A DNA stretch of 64,000 bases from Shimia sp. CNT1-13L.2 (GTDB taxonomy: Bacteria > Pseudomonadota > Alphaproteobacteria > Rhodobacterales > Rhodobacteraceae). The DNA is taken from the NCBI RefSeq assembly GCF_024331145.1, contig NZ_JANDJO010000006.1, forward strand, positions 124,001-188,000, read 5' to 3'. Positions 36,921 through 45,958 of this stretch are shown here, piece after piece (the first letter of the stretch is position 1; every line of letters starts with the position of its first letter). The notes below the pieces were generated by a model. The model saw only the letters and a program-made list of their open reading frames with translations, ran no database searches and had not been told where the DNA came from. Both the position numbers and the translations under genes were made by a program.

Positions 36921-38942
36921 GTGGATATCGCCGCACTTCGCGAAAAGAACCCTGAACACTGGATGAAAGCCGCCGCCATCCGCGCCCTGACACTGGACGC
37001 CGTGGCCGCCGCCAACTCTGGTCACTCCGGTATGCCGATGGGCATGGCCGACGTTGCAACCGTGCTGTTTGAAAAGCACCTCAAGTTCGATGCCTCGGCC
37101 CCGAACTGGCCCGACCGCGACCGCTTCATCCTGTCGGCCGGTCACGGCTCGATGCTGATCTACTCGCTGCTGCACCTTGTCGGCGACGCGCAGGTCACCC
37201 TCGACCAGATCAAGAACTTCCGCCAGATGGGTGCCCTCACCGCGGGCCACCCGGAAAACTTCCTGCTGGACGGTGTTGAAACCACCACCGGTCCGTTGGG
37301 TCAGGGCATCGCCAATGCCGTTGGCTTCGCCATGGCCGAAGAAATGCAGCGTGCCCGGTTCGGCAAGAAAGTCGTTGATCACTTCACCTACGTGATCGCC
37401 GGTGACGGCTGTCTCATGGAAGGCATCAGCCAGGAAGCCATTACCCTTGCCGGCCGCCAGGCCTTGCGCAAGCTGGTTGTCTTCTGGGACAATAACAATA
37501 TCACCATCGACGGCACCGTCGAACTCAGCGACCGCACCAACCAGTTGCAGCGTTTCCGTGCGTCGGGCTGGCACGTTCAGGATATCGACGGCCACGACCC
37601 CGAGGCCATCGACGCCGCCATCGAAGCAGCCAAGAAATCGAAGAAACCTTCGATGATCGCCTGCAAGACCCACATCGCGCTGGGTCACGCTGCACAGGAC
37701 ACCTCCAAGGGCCACGGCGCACTGACCGACGCAGACCAGATGAAAGCCGCCAAGGAAGCCTACGGCTGGACCTACGGCGCGTTCGAAATCCCCTCTGACA
37801 TCAAGGCACAATGGGAAGCCATCGGCGCCCGCGGCGGTGAAGAACGCGCCGCATGGGAAGCCCGCTTCGCGGAAATCTCGGAACAGAAACAAAAACGTTT
37901 CAACCGCGCACTGGCCCTTGAGGCCCCGAAAAAGCTCTCGTCGGTCATCAAGGCCCTCAAGAAAACCGTGGCCGAGGAGCAACCCAAGGTCGCGACCCGC
38001 AAATCCTCGGAAATGGTTCTGGCCGCGGTCAACCCGATCATGCCCGAAACCGTGGGCGGGTCTGCGGACCTGACCGGTTCGAACAACACCAAGACCGAAG
38101 GTCTCGGCGTATTCGACACCGACAACCGCAAGGGCCGTTACGTCTACTGGGGCATTCGTGAACACGGCATGGCCGCCGCGATGAACGGCATGGCGCTGCA
38201 CGGTGGTGTCCGCCCCTACGGTGGCACCTTCTTCTGCTTCACCGACTATGCCCGCCCCTCGATGCGCCTCGCGGCCCTGATGAAGATCCCGACGGTCTTT
38301 GTCATGACCCACGACTCGATCGGCGTTGGCGAAGACGGCCCGACCCACCAACCGGTGGAACACCTGGCCATCTGCCGTGCGACCCCCAACACCTATGTCT
38401 TCCGTCCGGCCGACACCGCCGAAACCGCGGAAGCCTGGGAAATCGCCCTGACCTCGAAAGAGACCCCCTCGGTTCTTGCCCTGACCCGTCAGAACCTGCC
38501 GACCGTGCGCACCGAGGCCAAGAACGTCAACCTCACCGCCAAGGGCGCCTATGTCCTCGCCGAAGCCGAAGGCAAACGTCAGGCCATCCTGATCGCCACC
38601 GGCTCCGAAGTGTCGATCGCGATGGAAGCCAAGGCCCTGCTCGAAGCAGAAGGCATCGGCACCCGCGTGGTCTCCATGCCCTGCATGGAACTCTTCGCCG
38701 AGCAGCCCGAAGGCTATCGCCGCAAGGTTCTGCCTGCCGGTGCCGCCGTACGCGTCGGCATCGAGGCCGCCGTGCGCCAGGGCTGGGATCAATGGCTGCT
38801 GGGTGAACGCGCCAAGCCGGGTAAATCCGACTTTGTCGGCATGGACCGGTTCGGTGCTTCGGCCCCGGCTGGCGAACTCTTCGAAAAGTTCGGCATCACC
38901 GCCGCCAACGTGGCCGAAAAGGTCAAGGCGCTGCTGGCCTGA
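36921..38942 (+). CDS. tkt: transketolase
   Basis: A 673-residue TPP enzyme of the pentose phosphate and Calvin-type pathways. Signatures are [27 protein letters not shown] (TPP/Mg binding, with DNNNITIDG), and [18 protein letters not shown] in the pyrimidine domain. I choose GTG 36921 (AAAGGAA 9 bases upstream), because the extra 22 residues from an upstream ATG do not fit the family. No other pathway gene is adjacent. Confidence 0.96.
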   Translation: MDIAALREKNPEHWMKAAAIRALTLDAVAAANSGHSGMPMGMADVATVLFEKHLKFDASAPNWPDRDRFILSAGHGSMLIYSLLHLVGDAQVTLDQIKNFRQMGALTAGHPENFLLDGVETTTGPLGQGIANAVGFAMAEEMQRARFGKKVVDHFTYVIAGDGCLMEGISQEAITLAGRQALRKLVVFWDNNNITIDGTVELSDRTNQLQRFRASGWHVQDIDGHDPEAIDAAIEAAKKSKKPSMIACKTHIALGHAAQDTSKGHGALTDADQMKAAKEAYGWTYGAFEIPSDIKAQWEAIGARGGEERAAWEARFAEISEQKQKRFNRALALEAPKKLSSVIKALKKTVAEEQPKVATRKSSEMVLAAVNPIMPETVGGSADLTGSNNTKTEGLGVFDTDNRKGRYVYWGIREHGMAAAMNGMALHGGVRPYGGTFFCFTDYARPSMRLAALMKIPTVFVMTHDSIGVGEDGPTHQPVEHLAICRATPNTYVFRPADTAETAEAWEIALTSKETPSVLALTRQNLPTVRTEAKNVNLTAKGAYVLAEAEGKRQAILIATGSEVSIAMEAKALLEAEGIGTRVVSMPCMELFAEQPEGYRRKVLPAGAAVRVGIEAAVRQGWDQWLLGERAKPGKSDFVGMDRFGASAPAGELFEKFGITAANVAEKVKALLA

Positions 38943-38964
38943 TCGCCCGGATCAACACGCTTTC

Positions 38965-38992
38965 AAAAGGCGCCCTCCGGGGCGCCTTTTTT
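38965..38992 (+). terminator. tkt terminator
   Basis: AAAAGGCGCC (38965-38974) pairs with GGCGCCTTTT (38981-38990), followed by TT. Confidence 0.88.
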
Positions 38993-39126
38993 CATCGGCC
39001 ACCGCACCGGCCCCCGATTGTTACAATCGCCTCACACCACCTCACGCCGCCATCACACAACGGTCAGCCGGGCTTACAGCGCCGCCGCATCATCGTATCT
39101 TTCTTTCAAACGAGAGGAGAAACACC

Positions 39127-39582
39127 ATGCTGACACGCCGCGCCGCCCTTGGCCTTTTTGCCGCCGCCCCCGCTGCACTGACCCTTGCCCCGCACGCCGC
39201 CCTGGCCCGCGAGCCCGAGGTCTTCCAGAACCCCAACGCCATCAACGGATATGATCCGGTTGCCTATTTCACCGACGGCAAACCCGTGAAAGGCAACTCG
39301 GCGCACAAGGTCAGTTGGAACGGCGCCGACTGGCATTTCGCCAGTGCGGAGAACGCCAAGACCTTCAAAGCAGCGCCTGAAACCTATGCCCCGGTCTTTG
39401 GCGGCTACTGCGCCTATGCCGCCTCCAAGGGCTATCTCGCCCCGACCAAACCCGAAGCCTGGACGGTCTACGAAGGCAAGCTCTACCTCAACGCCAACCT
39501 GCGTGCCCGTGAACTCTGGCTTCAGGACATCCCCGGCAACATCGCCAAGGGACACGCCAACTGGCCCGCCGTCCTCGGCTGA
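39127..39582 (+). CDS. YHS domain-containing exported protein
   Basis: A 151-residue protein with a twin-Arg start (LTRRAALGLFAAAPAALTLAPHAALA, a Tat-like or Sec signal, cleavage about residue 27) and a YHS domain (about 35-110, INGYDPVAYFTDGKPVKGNSAHKVSWNGADWHFASAENAKTF, then GGYCAYAASKGY). YHS domains often accompany metal-handling proteins. The 3' end of the gene is copied 90 bp downstream (see repeat entry). Confidence 0.88.
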   Translation: MLTRRAALGLFAAAPAALTLAPHAALAREPEVFQNPNAINGYDPVAYFTDGKPVKGNSAHKVSWNGADWHFASAENAKTFKAAPETYAPVFGGYCAYAASKGYLAPTKPEAWTVYEGKLYLNANLRARELWLQDIPGNIAKGHANWPAVLG

Positions 39583-39677
39583 TCCCTCGTGGTCACAAGG
39601 CCTTTGCAAAGGCCTTGCCAAGCCGTTTCGAAACGGCTTGCCCCCGACCACCGACGCACCGTCCTCGGCTGATCCCT
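39569..39677. repeat. 90-bp duplication with twin 22-bp palindromes
   Basis: A 19-bp sequence (ccgtcctcggctgatccct), which includes the YHS stop codon, occurs at 39569-39587 and again at 39659-39677. Between them are two perfect 22-bp palindromes separated by one base, 39596-39617 (arms CAAGGCCTTTG/CAAAGGCCTTG) and 39619-39640 (arms CAAGCCGTTTC/GAAACGGCTTG), enclosed by an outer inverted repeat GTGGTC (39589-39594) and GACCAC (39646-39651). It may act as a terminator between convergent genes, yet its layout is that of an inserted repeat. Confidence 0.85.
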
Positions 39678-40056
39678 ACCCGTAGCCGTCGCGGTCCCTG
39701 TCGTACCCGATCATACCGGAAAACTCCGGCAGCCAGGGTGCGCGGCGCGTCGTCCAGCATTCATAGCTCGGCACAAGATGATCGGCATCCTCCAGGATGC
39801 CGAGATGCACTTCGATCTCATCCCCGCTTTGTGCAAAAACCGAAGACCCGCAGAGCGGACAGAAATGCCGTCCCTTGTAATCACGTGTCTCCCCCCGCAC
39901 CTGCACAGCGTCTTCCGGAAATATCGCCGCCGCGTAAAACAGCGCACCGTGATGTCGTTGGCAATCTCGGCAATGGCAGATCCCGACCCGCGATGGATCG
40001 CCTTGCGCCACCACCGAAACCGCGCCGCACTGGCACCTGCCGGAAACCTGTTCCAT
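39676..40056 (-). CDS. GFA family protein (glutathione-dependent formaldehyde-activating/CENP-V fold)
   Basis: A 126-residue zinc-binding protein. The metal ligands are seen in GRCQCGAV, CHCRDCQRHHGA and FCPLCGSSVF, the standard two-site pattern. ATG 40056 starts the conserved part; the frame stays open upstream but that stretch lies over the DUF808 gene. Family members include glutathione-dependent formaldehyde-activating enzyme, but most have no known function. Its last codons are within the second copy of the downstream duplication. Confidence 0.88.
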   Translation of the reverse strand: MEQVSGRCQCGAVSVVAQGDPSRVGICHCRDCQRHHGALFYAAAIFPEDAVQVRGETRDYKGRHFCPLCGSSVFAQSGDEIEVHLGILEDADHLVPSYECWTTRRAPWLPEFSGMIGYDRDRDGYG

Positions 40057-40094
40057 TGCCTTGCTCTCTCCCTGTTCGGACGGACAGGTAAGGC

Positions 40095-41075
40095 TCAGTG
40101 CGCCTTGTCCGCCTTGCCGAACACCGCGCCCCACACGGGCACGATTACCTTGGTGGCCACCGGGATCAGCACCAGCCCAAGCGCCAGACCAAACACCCCG
40201 TCCATCGCCGCCTTCGAAGTCCACTCGACAAACCCTTCCCAGGAGGCCGGCACCATGTGGCCCGCCGCATAGGCCCAGTCGTGGATGTGATGACCAAGCC
40301 AGCCAAAGCCCAGCTCTTCCAAACCATGCACAACGATAGACCCACCAACCCACAGCATCGCCGCCGTGCCGACAATGGTCAGGAGTTTCATGAAATAGGG
40401 CATCCCCCGCACCAGCCAGCGCCCCAGCGTCCGGGTTATCGACAGTTTGCCATTGGCATAGACCCACAGACCAAAGTCATCCATCTTCACGATGAGCGCC
40501 ACCGAGCCATAAACCACAACCGTGATCCCCACACCCGCAACCGCCAGCGTCGCCGCTTCCATCCAGAAATTGCTCGCCGGGATGGCGGACAGGATGATCG
40601 TCATGATCTCTGCCGAAAGGATAAAGTCGGTCTTGATGGCCCCCGCCGCCTTTTGCTCCTCAAGGTGTGCAGGATCACCTTCCACATCATCTTCCTCAAA
40701 GACATGATGGCCCGCGTCGCTGTGAAACAGCGCATGGGCGATCTTTTCCGCGCCTTCGAAACACAGGTAGGCCCCGCCCAGCATCAAAAGTGGCGCAATC
40801 AGCCAGGGCGCAAAGTTCGCCAGTATCAACGCCGCCGGAAGCAGGATCAGCAGCTTGTTCTTGATCGATCCCCTGGCAATCTTCCAGATGATCGGCAATT
40901 CGCGCTTGGCTTCGAACCCCTGCACATACTTCGGCGTCACCGCAGCGTCGTCGATCACGGCCCCCGCAGCCTTGGCGCTGGCCTTGGCCGCCCCTGCCGC
41001 CACGTCGTCGATCGAGGCTGCCGCCACCTTGGCAATGCTTGCCACGTCATCCAACAGCGCCAACAAACCACTCAT
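40095..41075 (-). CDS. DUF808 family membrane protein (YedI-like)
   Basis: A 326-residue protein with a soluble N-terminus (LLALLDDVASIAKVAAASIDDVAAGAAKASAKAAGAVIDDAAVTP) and about seven membrane segments. The start and the KRELPIIWKIARGSIKNK segment are typical of DUF808. The biochemical function of the family is unknown. The 170 bp upstream contains the ACCGACGT iterons. Confidence 0.9.
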   Translation of the reverse strand: MSGLLALLDDVASIAKVAAASIDDVAAGAAKASAKAAGAVIDDAAVTPKYVQGFEAKRELPIIWKIARGSIKNKLLILLPAALILANFAPWLIAPLLMLGGAYLCFEGAEKIAHALFHSDAGHHVFEEDDVEGDPAHLEEQKAAGAIKTDFILSAEIMTIILSAIPASNFWMEAATLAVAGVGITVVVYGSVALIVKMDDFGLWVYANGKLSITRTLGRWLVRGMPYFMKLLTIVGTAAMLWVGGSIVVHGLEELGFGWLGHHIHDWAYAAGHMVPASWEGFVEWTSKAAMDGVFGLALGLVLIPVATKVIVPVWGAVFGKADKAH

Positions 41076-41220
41076 ACCGCATCTCCTGAAACTGGATTTG
41101 CAGGCACCCTAGCCGATCCGGCCGTTTGGGCAAGCGTCCGGCGGTTCATTTTGCCTTAACCGTTGCCACTTGCGCACGATGGGGCAACGGGTGGGTTTTC
41201 CGATACCGCACCGTCGCAAT

Positions 41221-41254
41221 ACCGACGTAATACCGACGTTGCACCGACGTCGGT
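41221..41254. repeat. three ACCGACGT iterons, 11-bp step
   Basis: The octamer ACCGACGT occurs at 41221-41228, 41232-41239 and 41243-41250, each 11 bp from the last. The last copy runs into CGGT to make the perfect palindrome ACCGACGTCGGT (41243-41254). It lies 146 bp upstream of the DUF808 ATG (minus strand) and just downstream of the coaD terminator. Confidence 0.8.
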
Positions 41255-41293
41255 TTTCGCGCCTGGAACACGTTCATATTCCGAGTCGCCAGA

Positions 41294-41325
41294 AACGAAA
41301 AACCCCGCTCGAACCGGCGGGGTTT
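41294..41325 (-). terminator. coaD terminator
   Basis: AAACCCCGC (41300-41308) and GCGGGGTTT (41317-41325); on the minus strand the stem is followed by TTTCGTTT. Confidence 0.82.
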
Positions 41326-41354
41326 GTCAGGTTTTGCATTGCTCAAAGAGGGTT

Positions 41355-41846
41355 TCAGCCGAACCGCTCCAACAACGCATCTTTCACGGGCGGGGTCACG
41401 AACTTGGAAATGTCGCCGCCCAGACGGGCAATCTCTTTCACCAGCTTCGAGGCAATCGCCTGGTGCTGAAGGTCGGCCATCAGGAACACGGTCTCGACAC
41501 TGTCGTCCAGCGCACGATTCATGCCAACCATTTGATATTCATACTCAAAATCCGTCACCGCACGCAAGCCGCGGACGATGATCTGGGCCCCGACGTCATG
41601 GGCGCAGTCGATCAGCAGGTTCTCGAAAGGATGCGCGACAATCTCGGTTCCTGTCTCGGCCGAAAGCTTGGCGCATTCCGCCTCCACCATCGCCACACGC
41701 TCTTCCAACGTGAACAATGGCCCCTTGTCGCGGTTGATGGCCACCCCGATGACCAGCTTGTCCACCAGCGCACAAGCACGGCGAATAATGTCGATATGAC
41801 CAAGGGTTATCGGATCGAAAGTTCCGGGATACAGGCCTACACGCAT
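41355..41846 (-). CDS. coaD: phosphopantetheine adenylyltransferase
   Basis: A 163-residue enzyme of coenzyme A synthesis. The nucleotidyltransferase motif is GLYPGTFDPITLGHIDII and the C-terminal ISSxFVK-like block is ISKFVTPPV; IVRGLRAVTDFEYEYQMVGMNR is also typical. ATG 41846 is used because the family begins here. Confidence 0.97.
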   Translation of the reverse strand: MRVGLYPGTFDPITLGHIDIIRRACALVDKLVIGVAINRDKGPLFTLEERVAMVEAECAKLSAETGTEIVAHPFENLLIDCAHDVGAQIIVRGLRAVTDFEYEYQMVGMNRALDDSVETVFLMADLQHQAIASKLVKEIARLGGDISKFVTPPVKDALLERFG

Positions 41847-41916
41847 GGAAACACTCCACAATTTGTCGCTCGCGCGTACGCAACATTATTGCGCGGGGAA
41901 ATGCAAGGGCCGGAAT

Positions 41917-41944
41917 GTCTCACCCGTAGTCTTACGGATGAGAC
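41917..41944. other. 12-bp stem-loop between the CBS protein gene and coaD
   Basis: GTCTCACCCGTA (41917-41928) pairs with TACGGATGAGAC (41933-41944) with one mismatch around GTCT. It lies 18 bp beyond the CBS gene's stop and 70 bp from the coaD start, without a T run on either strand. Its role, whether operator, RNA processing site or weak terminator, is open. Confidence 0.6.
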
Positions 41945-41962
41945 GGGGGAAGAAACCTGGGG

Positions 41963-42397
41963 TCAGTGCCCCATGATCATGCCTTCAAGGGCATCTTTTT
42001 CCATCTTCAATTCGCTCAGGCGCGCCTTGACCGCGTCGCCAAGGGTGATCAGCCCCACCATCTCCGTGCCTTCCAGGACAGGCATGTGGCGGAACCGGCC
42101 TTCTGTCATCTTTTCAAGGACAGACGTCGCATCATCACCCATCGCGCAGGTCACAAGCTCGGTGGTCATGTAGTCGTCCACCTTGTCCGACATGCACCCC
42201 GCACCGCGCGCAGCCAGCTCGCGGACGATATCACGCTCGGACAGGATGCCGTCAGCCGTCTTGCCGCTTTCCGACACCACCACGGTACCGATGCGCTTCT
42301 CCGCAAGGATCTTTGCCGCATCAGATACCGAGGTACCGGGCTTGACGGTGACAACCCCTTGATCCCCTTTGGATTTCAGAATCTGATGAACCAGCAT
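41963..42397 (-). CDS. two-CBS-domain protein
   Basis: A 144-residue protein consisting of a CBS pair only (repeats at about residues 8-65 and 75-130). CBS pairs bind adenosyl nucleotides and act as regulators. GGAGG lies upstream of ATG 42397. Its partner is not indicated by the neighbours. Confidence 0.92.
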   Translation of the reverse strand: MLVHQILKSKGDQGVVTVKPGTSVSDAAKILAEKRIGTVVVSESGKTADGILSERDIVRELAARGAGCMSDKVDDYMTTELVTCAMGDDATSVLEKMTEGRFRHMPVLEGTEMVGLITLGDAVKARLSELKMEKDALEGMIMGH

Positions 42398-42460
42398 ATT
42401 CGATCCTCCCGTATTAAGAATATTGCTTAAACCCAAGCGTCGTCGCAAGAATCGGGAATG

Positions 42461-43357
42461 TCAAGTTCCCCCTTCCAACCGCGCCACTTCTTCGCGGATG
42501 CCGTTACACAATGCCTCAGAAAACCGGTTGAGCCGTTCAAGGCGCTTGTCATCCTCGTGGCGCACCAAGTAGAATCCGCGCGTCAGGCTGAACTGGTCCG
42601 TCAGGATTTTCTTAACCCCTTTGTGAAAGGGTAGCGAAAAGTCATGGACGATTCCCACACCGCCGCCGATCCGGACACAGTTGATCTGCACGGAAACGGA
42701 GTTTGATCCGATCGAGGGTTTCTCGACACCGATCTCGCTGAGGTAATCAAGCTCCTTGTCAAAGATCATGTCGGGAATGTAACCGATAATCTTGTGATCC
42801 TTGAGATCGTCAAGCGACGTGATTGGCGGATGCGACTTGAGATACCAGCGCGCCGCCGCAAGGTGCAGTTTGTAGTCTGTGATCTTTTGCACCATCAACC
42901 GCCCCGCCGTTGGCGGGCTGACCGCAACCACGAGATCGGCTTCGCGCTTTGACAGGCTGAAGACGCGCGGCAAGGCAACGATCTGGATTTCCAAATCCGG
43001 ATTTTCGTTCGCGATCTTTGAACAGACCTGCGGCAAGAGATAGTTCGCAGACCCATCCGGCGCCCCGATCCGGATCTGCCCCGACAGCCCCCCCGTCTCG
43101 CCACCAAGTTCTTCCGAGGCCATCTGCAAGGCCTGCTCGACCCGCGCCGCATGGCCCATCAGGCGCTGCCCCGCATCTGTCAGGGCATAGCCCGTGGGCG
43201 ACTTCACGAACAACGGCGTCTCAAGCGCCGCCTCAAGCCGCCCGACCCGCCGCCCAACCGTCGCTGGATCCACCTTGAGCCGCCTTCCGGCTGCCGACAG
43301 GCTTTCTTCCCGCGCAACGGCAAGGAAAATACGAAGATCATCCCAATGCGGCTCCAT
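42461..43357 (-). CDS. LysR family transcriptional regulator (divergent from mmsA)
   Basis: A 298-residue LysR-type regulator: winged helix with LRIFLAVAREESLSAAGRRLKVDPATVGRRVGRLEAAL and a substrate-binding domain. The start is uncertain between three in-frame codons at 43363, 43360 and 43357; I prefer 43357 because AGAGG is 5 bases upstream. It is divergent from mmsA with 102 bp between them, so control of valine-pathway genes is likely, though I could not find a clear T-N11-A dyad. Confidence 0.9.
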   Translation of the reverse strand: MEPHWDDLRIFLAVAREESLSAAGRRLKVDPATVGRRVGRLEAALETPLFVKSPTGYALTDAGQRLMGHAARVEQALQMASEELGGETGGLSGQIRIGAPDGSANYLLPQVCSKIANENPDLEIQIVALPRVFSLSKREADLVVAVSPPTAGRLMVQKITDYKLHLAAARWYLKSHPPITSLDDLKDHKIIGYIPDMIFDKELDYLSEIGVEKPSIGSNSVSVQINCVRIGGGVGIVHDFSLPFHKGVKKILTDQFSLTRGFYLVRHEDDKRLERLNRFSEALCNGIREEVARLEGGT

Positions 43358-43459
43358 CATCACCTCTGAATTTTTGCAAAGCTGTTTTGAAATCTTGCCT
43401 CTTTTCCGGTGATTTCTGCAAGCTTAATCTGCGCTCAGACCATTTGAGGAGGAGTCCCG

Positions 43460-44959
43460 ATGCAAGAGCTGACCCACTACATCAACGGCGAACACGTCAA
43501 AGGCACGTCCGGCCGTTTCGCAGATGTCTTCAACCCCGCAACCGGTGAAGTGCAGGCCAAGGTTCCGCTGGCCAGCAAGGAAGAATTCGACGCAGCCGTC
43601 GAAATCGCCGCCGCAGCCCAGCCCGCTTGGGAAGCCGTGAACCCGCAGCGCCGCGCACGCGTCATGATGAAATTCGTCGACCTGCTGAACCGCGACATGG
43701 ACAAGCTGGCCGAAGCCCTGTCGCGCGAGCACGGCAAGACCTTCCCCGATGCCAAGGGCGACGTTCAGCGTGGCCTGGAAGTTGTCGAATACTGCATCGG
43801 CGCGCCGCAGATGCTGAAAGGTGAATTCACCGACAGCGCCGGCCCCGGCATCGATATGTACTCCATGCGCCAGGCTCTTGGCGTCACCGGCGGTATCACC
43901 CCGTTCAACTTCCCGGCCATGATCCCGATGTGGATGTTTGCCCCGGCCATCGCATGCGGCAACGCCTTCATTCTCAAACCGTCCGAGCGTGACCCCTCCG
44001 TGCCGCTGATGCTGGCCGAGCTGATGGAAGAAGCCGGTCTGCCCAAGGGCATCCTGCAAGTCGTAAACGGCGACAAGGAAGCCGTTGATGCCATGCTCTA
44101 CAACGACACCGTTCAGTCGATCGGCTTTGTGGGATCGACCCCAATCGCCGAATACATCTACGGCACCGGTTGCTCGCAAGGTAAGCGCGTCCAGTGCTTT
44201 GGCGGCGCGAAAAACCACATGATCATCATGCCCGACGCGGACCTCGACCAGGCCGCCGACGCGCTGATCGGCGCGGGCTACGGCGCGGCCGGCGAACGCT
44301 GCATGGCGATTTCGGTTGCGGTTCCGGTTGGCGAAGAGACCGCTGACGCCCTGATCGAGAAACTGATCCCGCGTATCGAAAGTCTGAAAGTCGGCCCCTA
44401 CACCGCTGGTGACGATGTTGACTATGGTCCGGTTGTCACCGCAGCCGCCAAGCAGAACATCCTGAACCTGGTGGAAAGCGGTGTCGAGCAAGGCGCTGAA
44501 CTGGTCGTCGACGGCCGCGACTTTAGCCTGCAAGGCTATGAAGACGGCTTCTTTGTCGGCCCGCACCTCTTTGACCGCGTCACCCCCGACATGGACATCT
44601 ACAAGAAAGAGATCTTTGGCCCGGTTCTGTCGACGGTTCGTGCAGGTTCCTATGAGGAAGCGATCAATCTGGCCATCAGCCACGAATACGGCAACGGCAC
44701 CGCGATCTACACACGCGATGGCGACACCGCGCGTGACTTTGCCAACCGGATCAACATCGGCATGGTCGGCATCAACGTTCCGATCCCGGTACCGCTGGCC
44801 TACCACACCTTCGGCGGCTGGAAGAAATCTGCCTTCGGTGACCTGAACCAGCACGGCCCGGATGCGTTCAAATTCTACACCCGCACCAAGACCGTGACCT
44901 CGCGCTGGCCCTCGGGCATCAAGGAAGGCGGCGAGTTCAATTTCAAACCTATGGATTGA
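43460..44959 (+). CDS. mmsA: methylmalonate-semialdehyde dehydrogenase (CoA-acylating)
   Basis: A 499-residue aldehyde dehydrogenase that converts methylmalonate semialdehyde to propionyl-CoA at the end of valine breakdown. The NAD-binding GFVGSTPIAEYIY, the catalytic Cys in GAAGERCMAIS, and NFPAMIPMWMFAPAIACGNAFILKPSE match MmsA. GGAGGAG precedes ATG 43460. It ends at its own terminator. Confidence 0.96.
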   Translation: MQELTHYINGEHVKGTSGRFADVFNPATGEVQAKVPLASKEEFDAAVEIAAAAQPAWEAVNPQRRARVMMKFVDLLNRDMDKLAEALSREHGKTFPDAKGDVQRGLEVVEYCIGAPQMLKGEFTDSAGPGIDMYSMRQALGVTGGITPFNFPAMIPMWMFAPAIACGNAFILKPSERDPSVPLMLAELMEEAGLPKGILQVVNGDKEAVDAMLYNDTVQSIGFVGSTPIAEYIYGTGCSQGKRVQCFGGAKNHMIIMPDADLDQAADALIGAGYGAAGERCMAISVAVPVGEETADALIEKLIPRIESLKVGPYTAGDDVDYGPVVTAAAKQNILNLVESGVEQGAELVVDGRDFSLQGYEDGFFVGPHLFDRVTPDMDIYKKEIFGPVLSTVRAGSYEEAINLAISHEYGNGTAIYTRDGDTARDFANRINIGMVGINVPIPVPLAYHTFGGWKKSAFGDLNQHGPDAFKFYTRTKTVTSRWPSGIKEGGEFNFKPMD

Positions 44960-44983
44960 TCCTGATCGTCAAATCTGATCTTA

Positions 44984-45012
44984 AAAGGGCCGGAATATCT
45001 CCGGCCCTTTCG
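44984..45012 (+). terminator. mmsA terminator
   Basis: AAAGGGCCGG (44984-44993) pairs with CCGGCCCTTT (45001-45010) around AATATCT. Confidence 0.85.
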
Positions 45013-45030
45013 TTTATTTTCGGTAGCCTC

Positions 45031-45450
45031 TTGTCTGTAAGTTTCAAAATTCTCAAATCTCACGGCCTTGTTTACGTGCGCTACGAGGGATTTGCCCGCC
45101 TCGAAGACACCATGCGCACCTTCGGCGAATACGCGCAGCACCCCGATTGCCGCCCCGGCCAGAAACAGCTTGTCGATCTTTCCGATGTGACCGGGATCGA
45201 AGAAAACTTCGCCGAACTCATGAAGCTGCAGGCGGCCAAGGCCGATGTCTTCATGTCCGAGGGCGCGCAGACGATCATCGTCTACTATGCCCCGAATGCC
45301 CTGAGCCGCAAAATGTGCAACATGATCGTCCGCTCGTGGGAGCCTTTTGACTCGGTTGTCGCGCTGGTCATGGAAGATGAAGCACAGGCCCTGTCGGTTC
45401 TTGGCCTCGCCGAAACCTCGATTTCCCAACTCCTGACCACAGCGGCCTGA
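45031..45450 (+). CDS. conserved-type protein of unknown function (SpoIIAA/STAS-like length)
   Basis: A 139-residue soluble protein with no recognised family. Sequence rhythm (VSFKILKSHGLVYVRYEG, a helix LEDTMRTFGEY, QKQLVDLSDVTGI, then a helix and a VYYAPNALS strand) suggests an alpha/beta fold of the STAS/SpoIIAA sort. I start it at TTG 45031: an upstream ATG at 44956 would run the frame through the mmsA terminator. A two-way terminator follows it. Confidence 0.6.
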   Translation: MSVSFKILKSHGLVYVRYEGFARLEDTMRTFGEYAQHPDCRPGQKQLVDLSDVTGIEENFAELMKLQAAKADVFMSEGAQTIIVYYAPNALSRKMCNMIVRSWEPFDSVVALVMEDEAQALSVLGLAETSISQLLTTAA

Positions 45451-45460
45451 CTGAAAGCAC

Positions 45461-45487
45461 AAAGCCCCGGCGATTTACCGGGGCTTT
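45461..45487. terminator. two-way terminator
   Basis: AAAGCCCCGG (45461-45470) pairs with CCGGGGCTTT (45478-45487) around CGATTTA, between convergent genes. Confidence 0.82.
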
Positions 45488-45511
45488 ACCAATTCCTGCG
45501 ATGGTCATGCC

Positions 45512-45958
45512 TTACCAGGCAAGCGTTTTGGTATCGGGGTCAAACAACCAACCGGCAACAAGGTCGGTACTCCCCATGGTGATCCCGTCGATATAGTCGG
45601 CCTTGTTCAGGCCCGCCGCTTTCGAACAGGCGCCGCACATGATCACGGTGCCGCCATCCGCGATAAAGGCCTTGAGCATGTCCTGAACCGAGGTCCCATT
45701 GTCCGCCATAAGGCCGTGAACATGGCTTGGGCGTTTCTTGTCGGCAAGGTAAACGGCCCGCACGTTCATCCAGATCGCCGTATCGTGCCCCTGCTTCTGC
45801 GCCTTTTGATGGGCAAACATAATCGCTTTGGCCGCGGCCCAAGTGTCATCGGTGGTCAGGTTGACAAACAGGCGCGGCTTGACGGTCTCTGCAACCGCGA
45901 GCATCGGGCTCAGAACCAGGGCAACCGCCAGAACCAACCGTTTCAAAATCGTTTTCAT
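45512..45958 (-). CDS. exported DsrE-like protein
   Basis: A 148-residue protein with a signal peptide (about residues 1-24) and a DsrE-type fold (PRLFVNLTTDDTWAAAKAIMFAHQKAQKQGHD). A CXXC pair lies in MCGACSKAAG (about residues 112-115), in a position where DsrE proteins carry a reactive Cys. A periplasmic sulfur-relay or redox role is plausible. ATG 45958 has GGAG upstream. The palindrome AATACGTATT (46009-46018) lies 50 bp upstream. Confidence 0.78.
   Translation of the reverse strand: MKTILKRLVLAVALVLSPMLAVAETVKPRLFVNLTTDDTWAAAKAIMFAHQKAQKQGHDTAIWMNVRAVYLADKKRPSHVHGLMADNGTSVQDMLKAFIADGGTVIMCGACSKAAGLNKADYIDGITMGSTDLVAGWLFDPDTKTLAW

Noticed and set aside
41146-41346. A 66-codon minus-strand frame between coaD and the DUF808 gene
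   Set aside because: It would span both the coaD terminator and the iterons and has no family resemblance or good ribosome-binding site.
44956-45030. An earlier ATG for the unknown gene after mmsA
   Set aside because: The extra 25 codons would overlap the mmsA stop and terminator; TTG 45031 avoids this.
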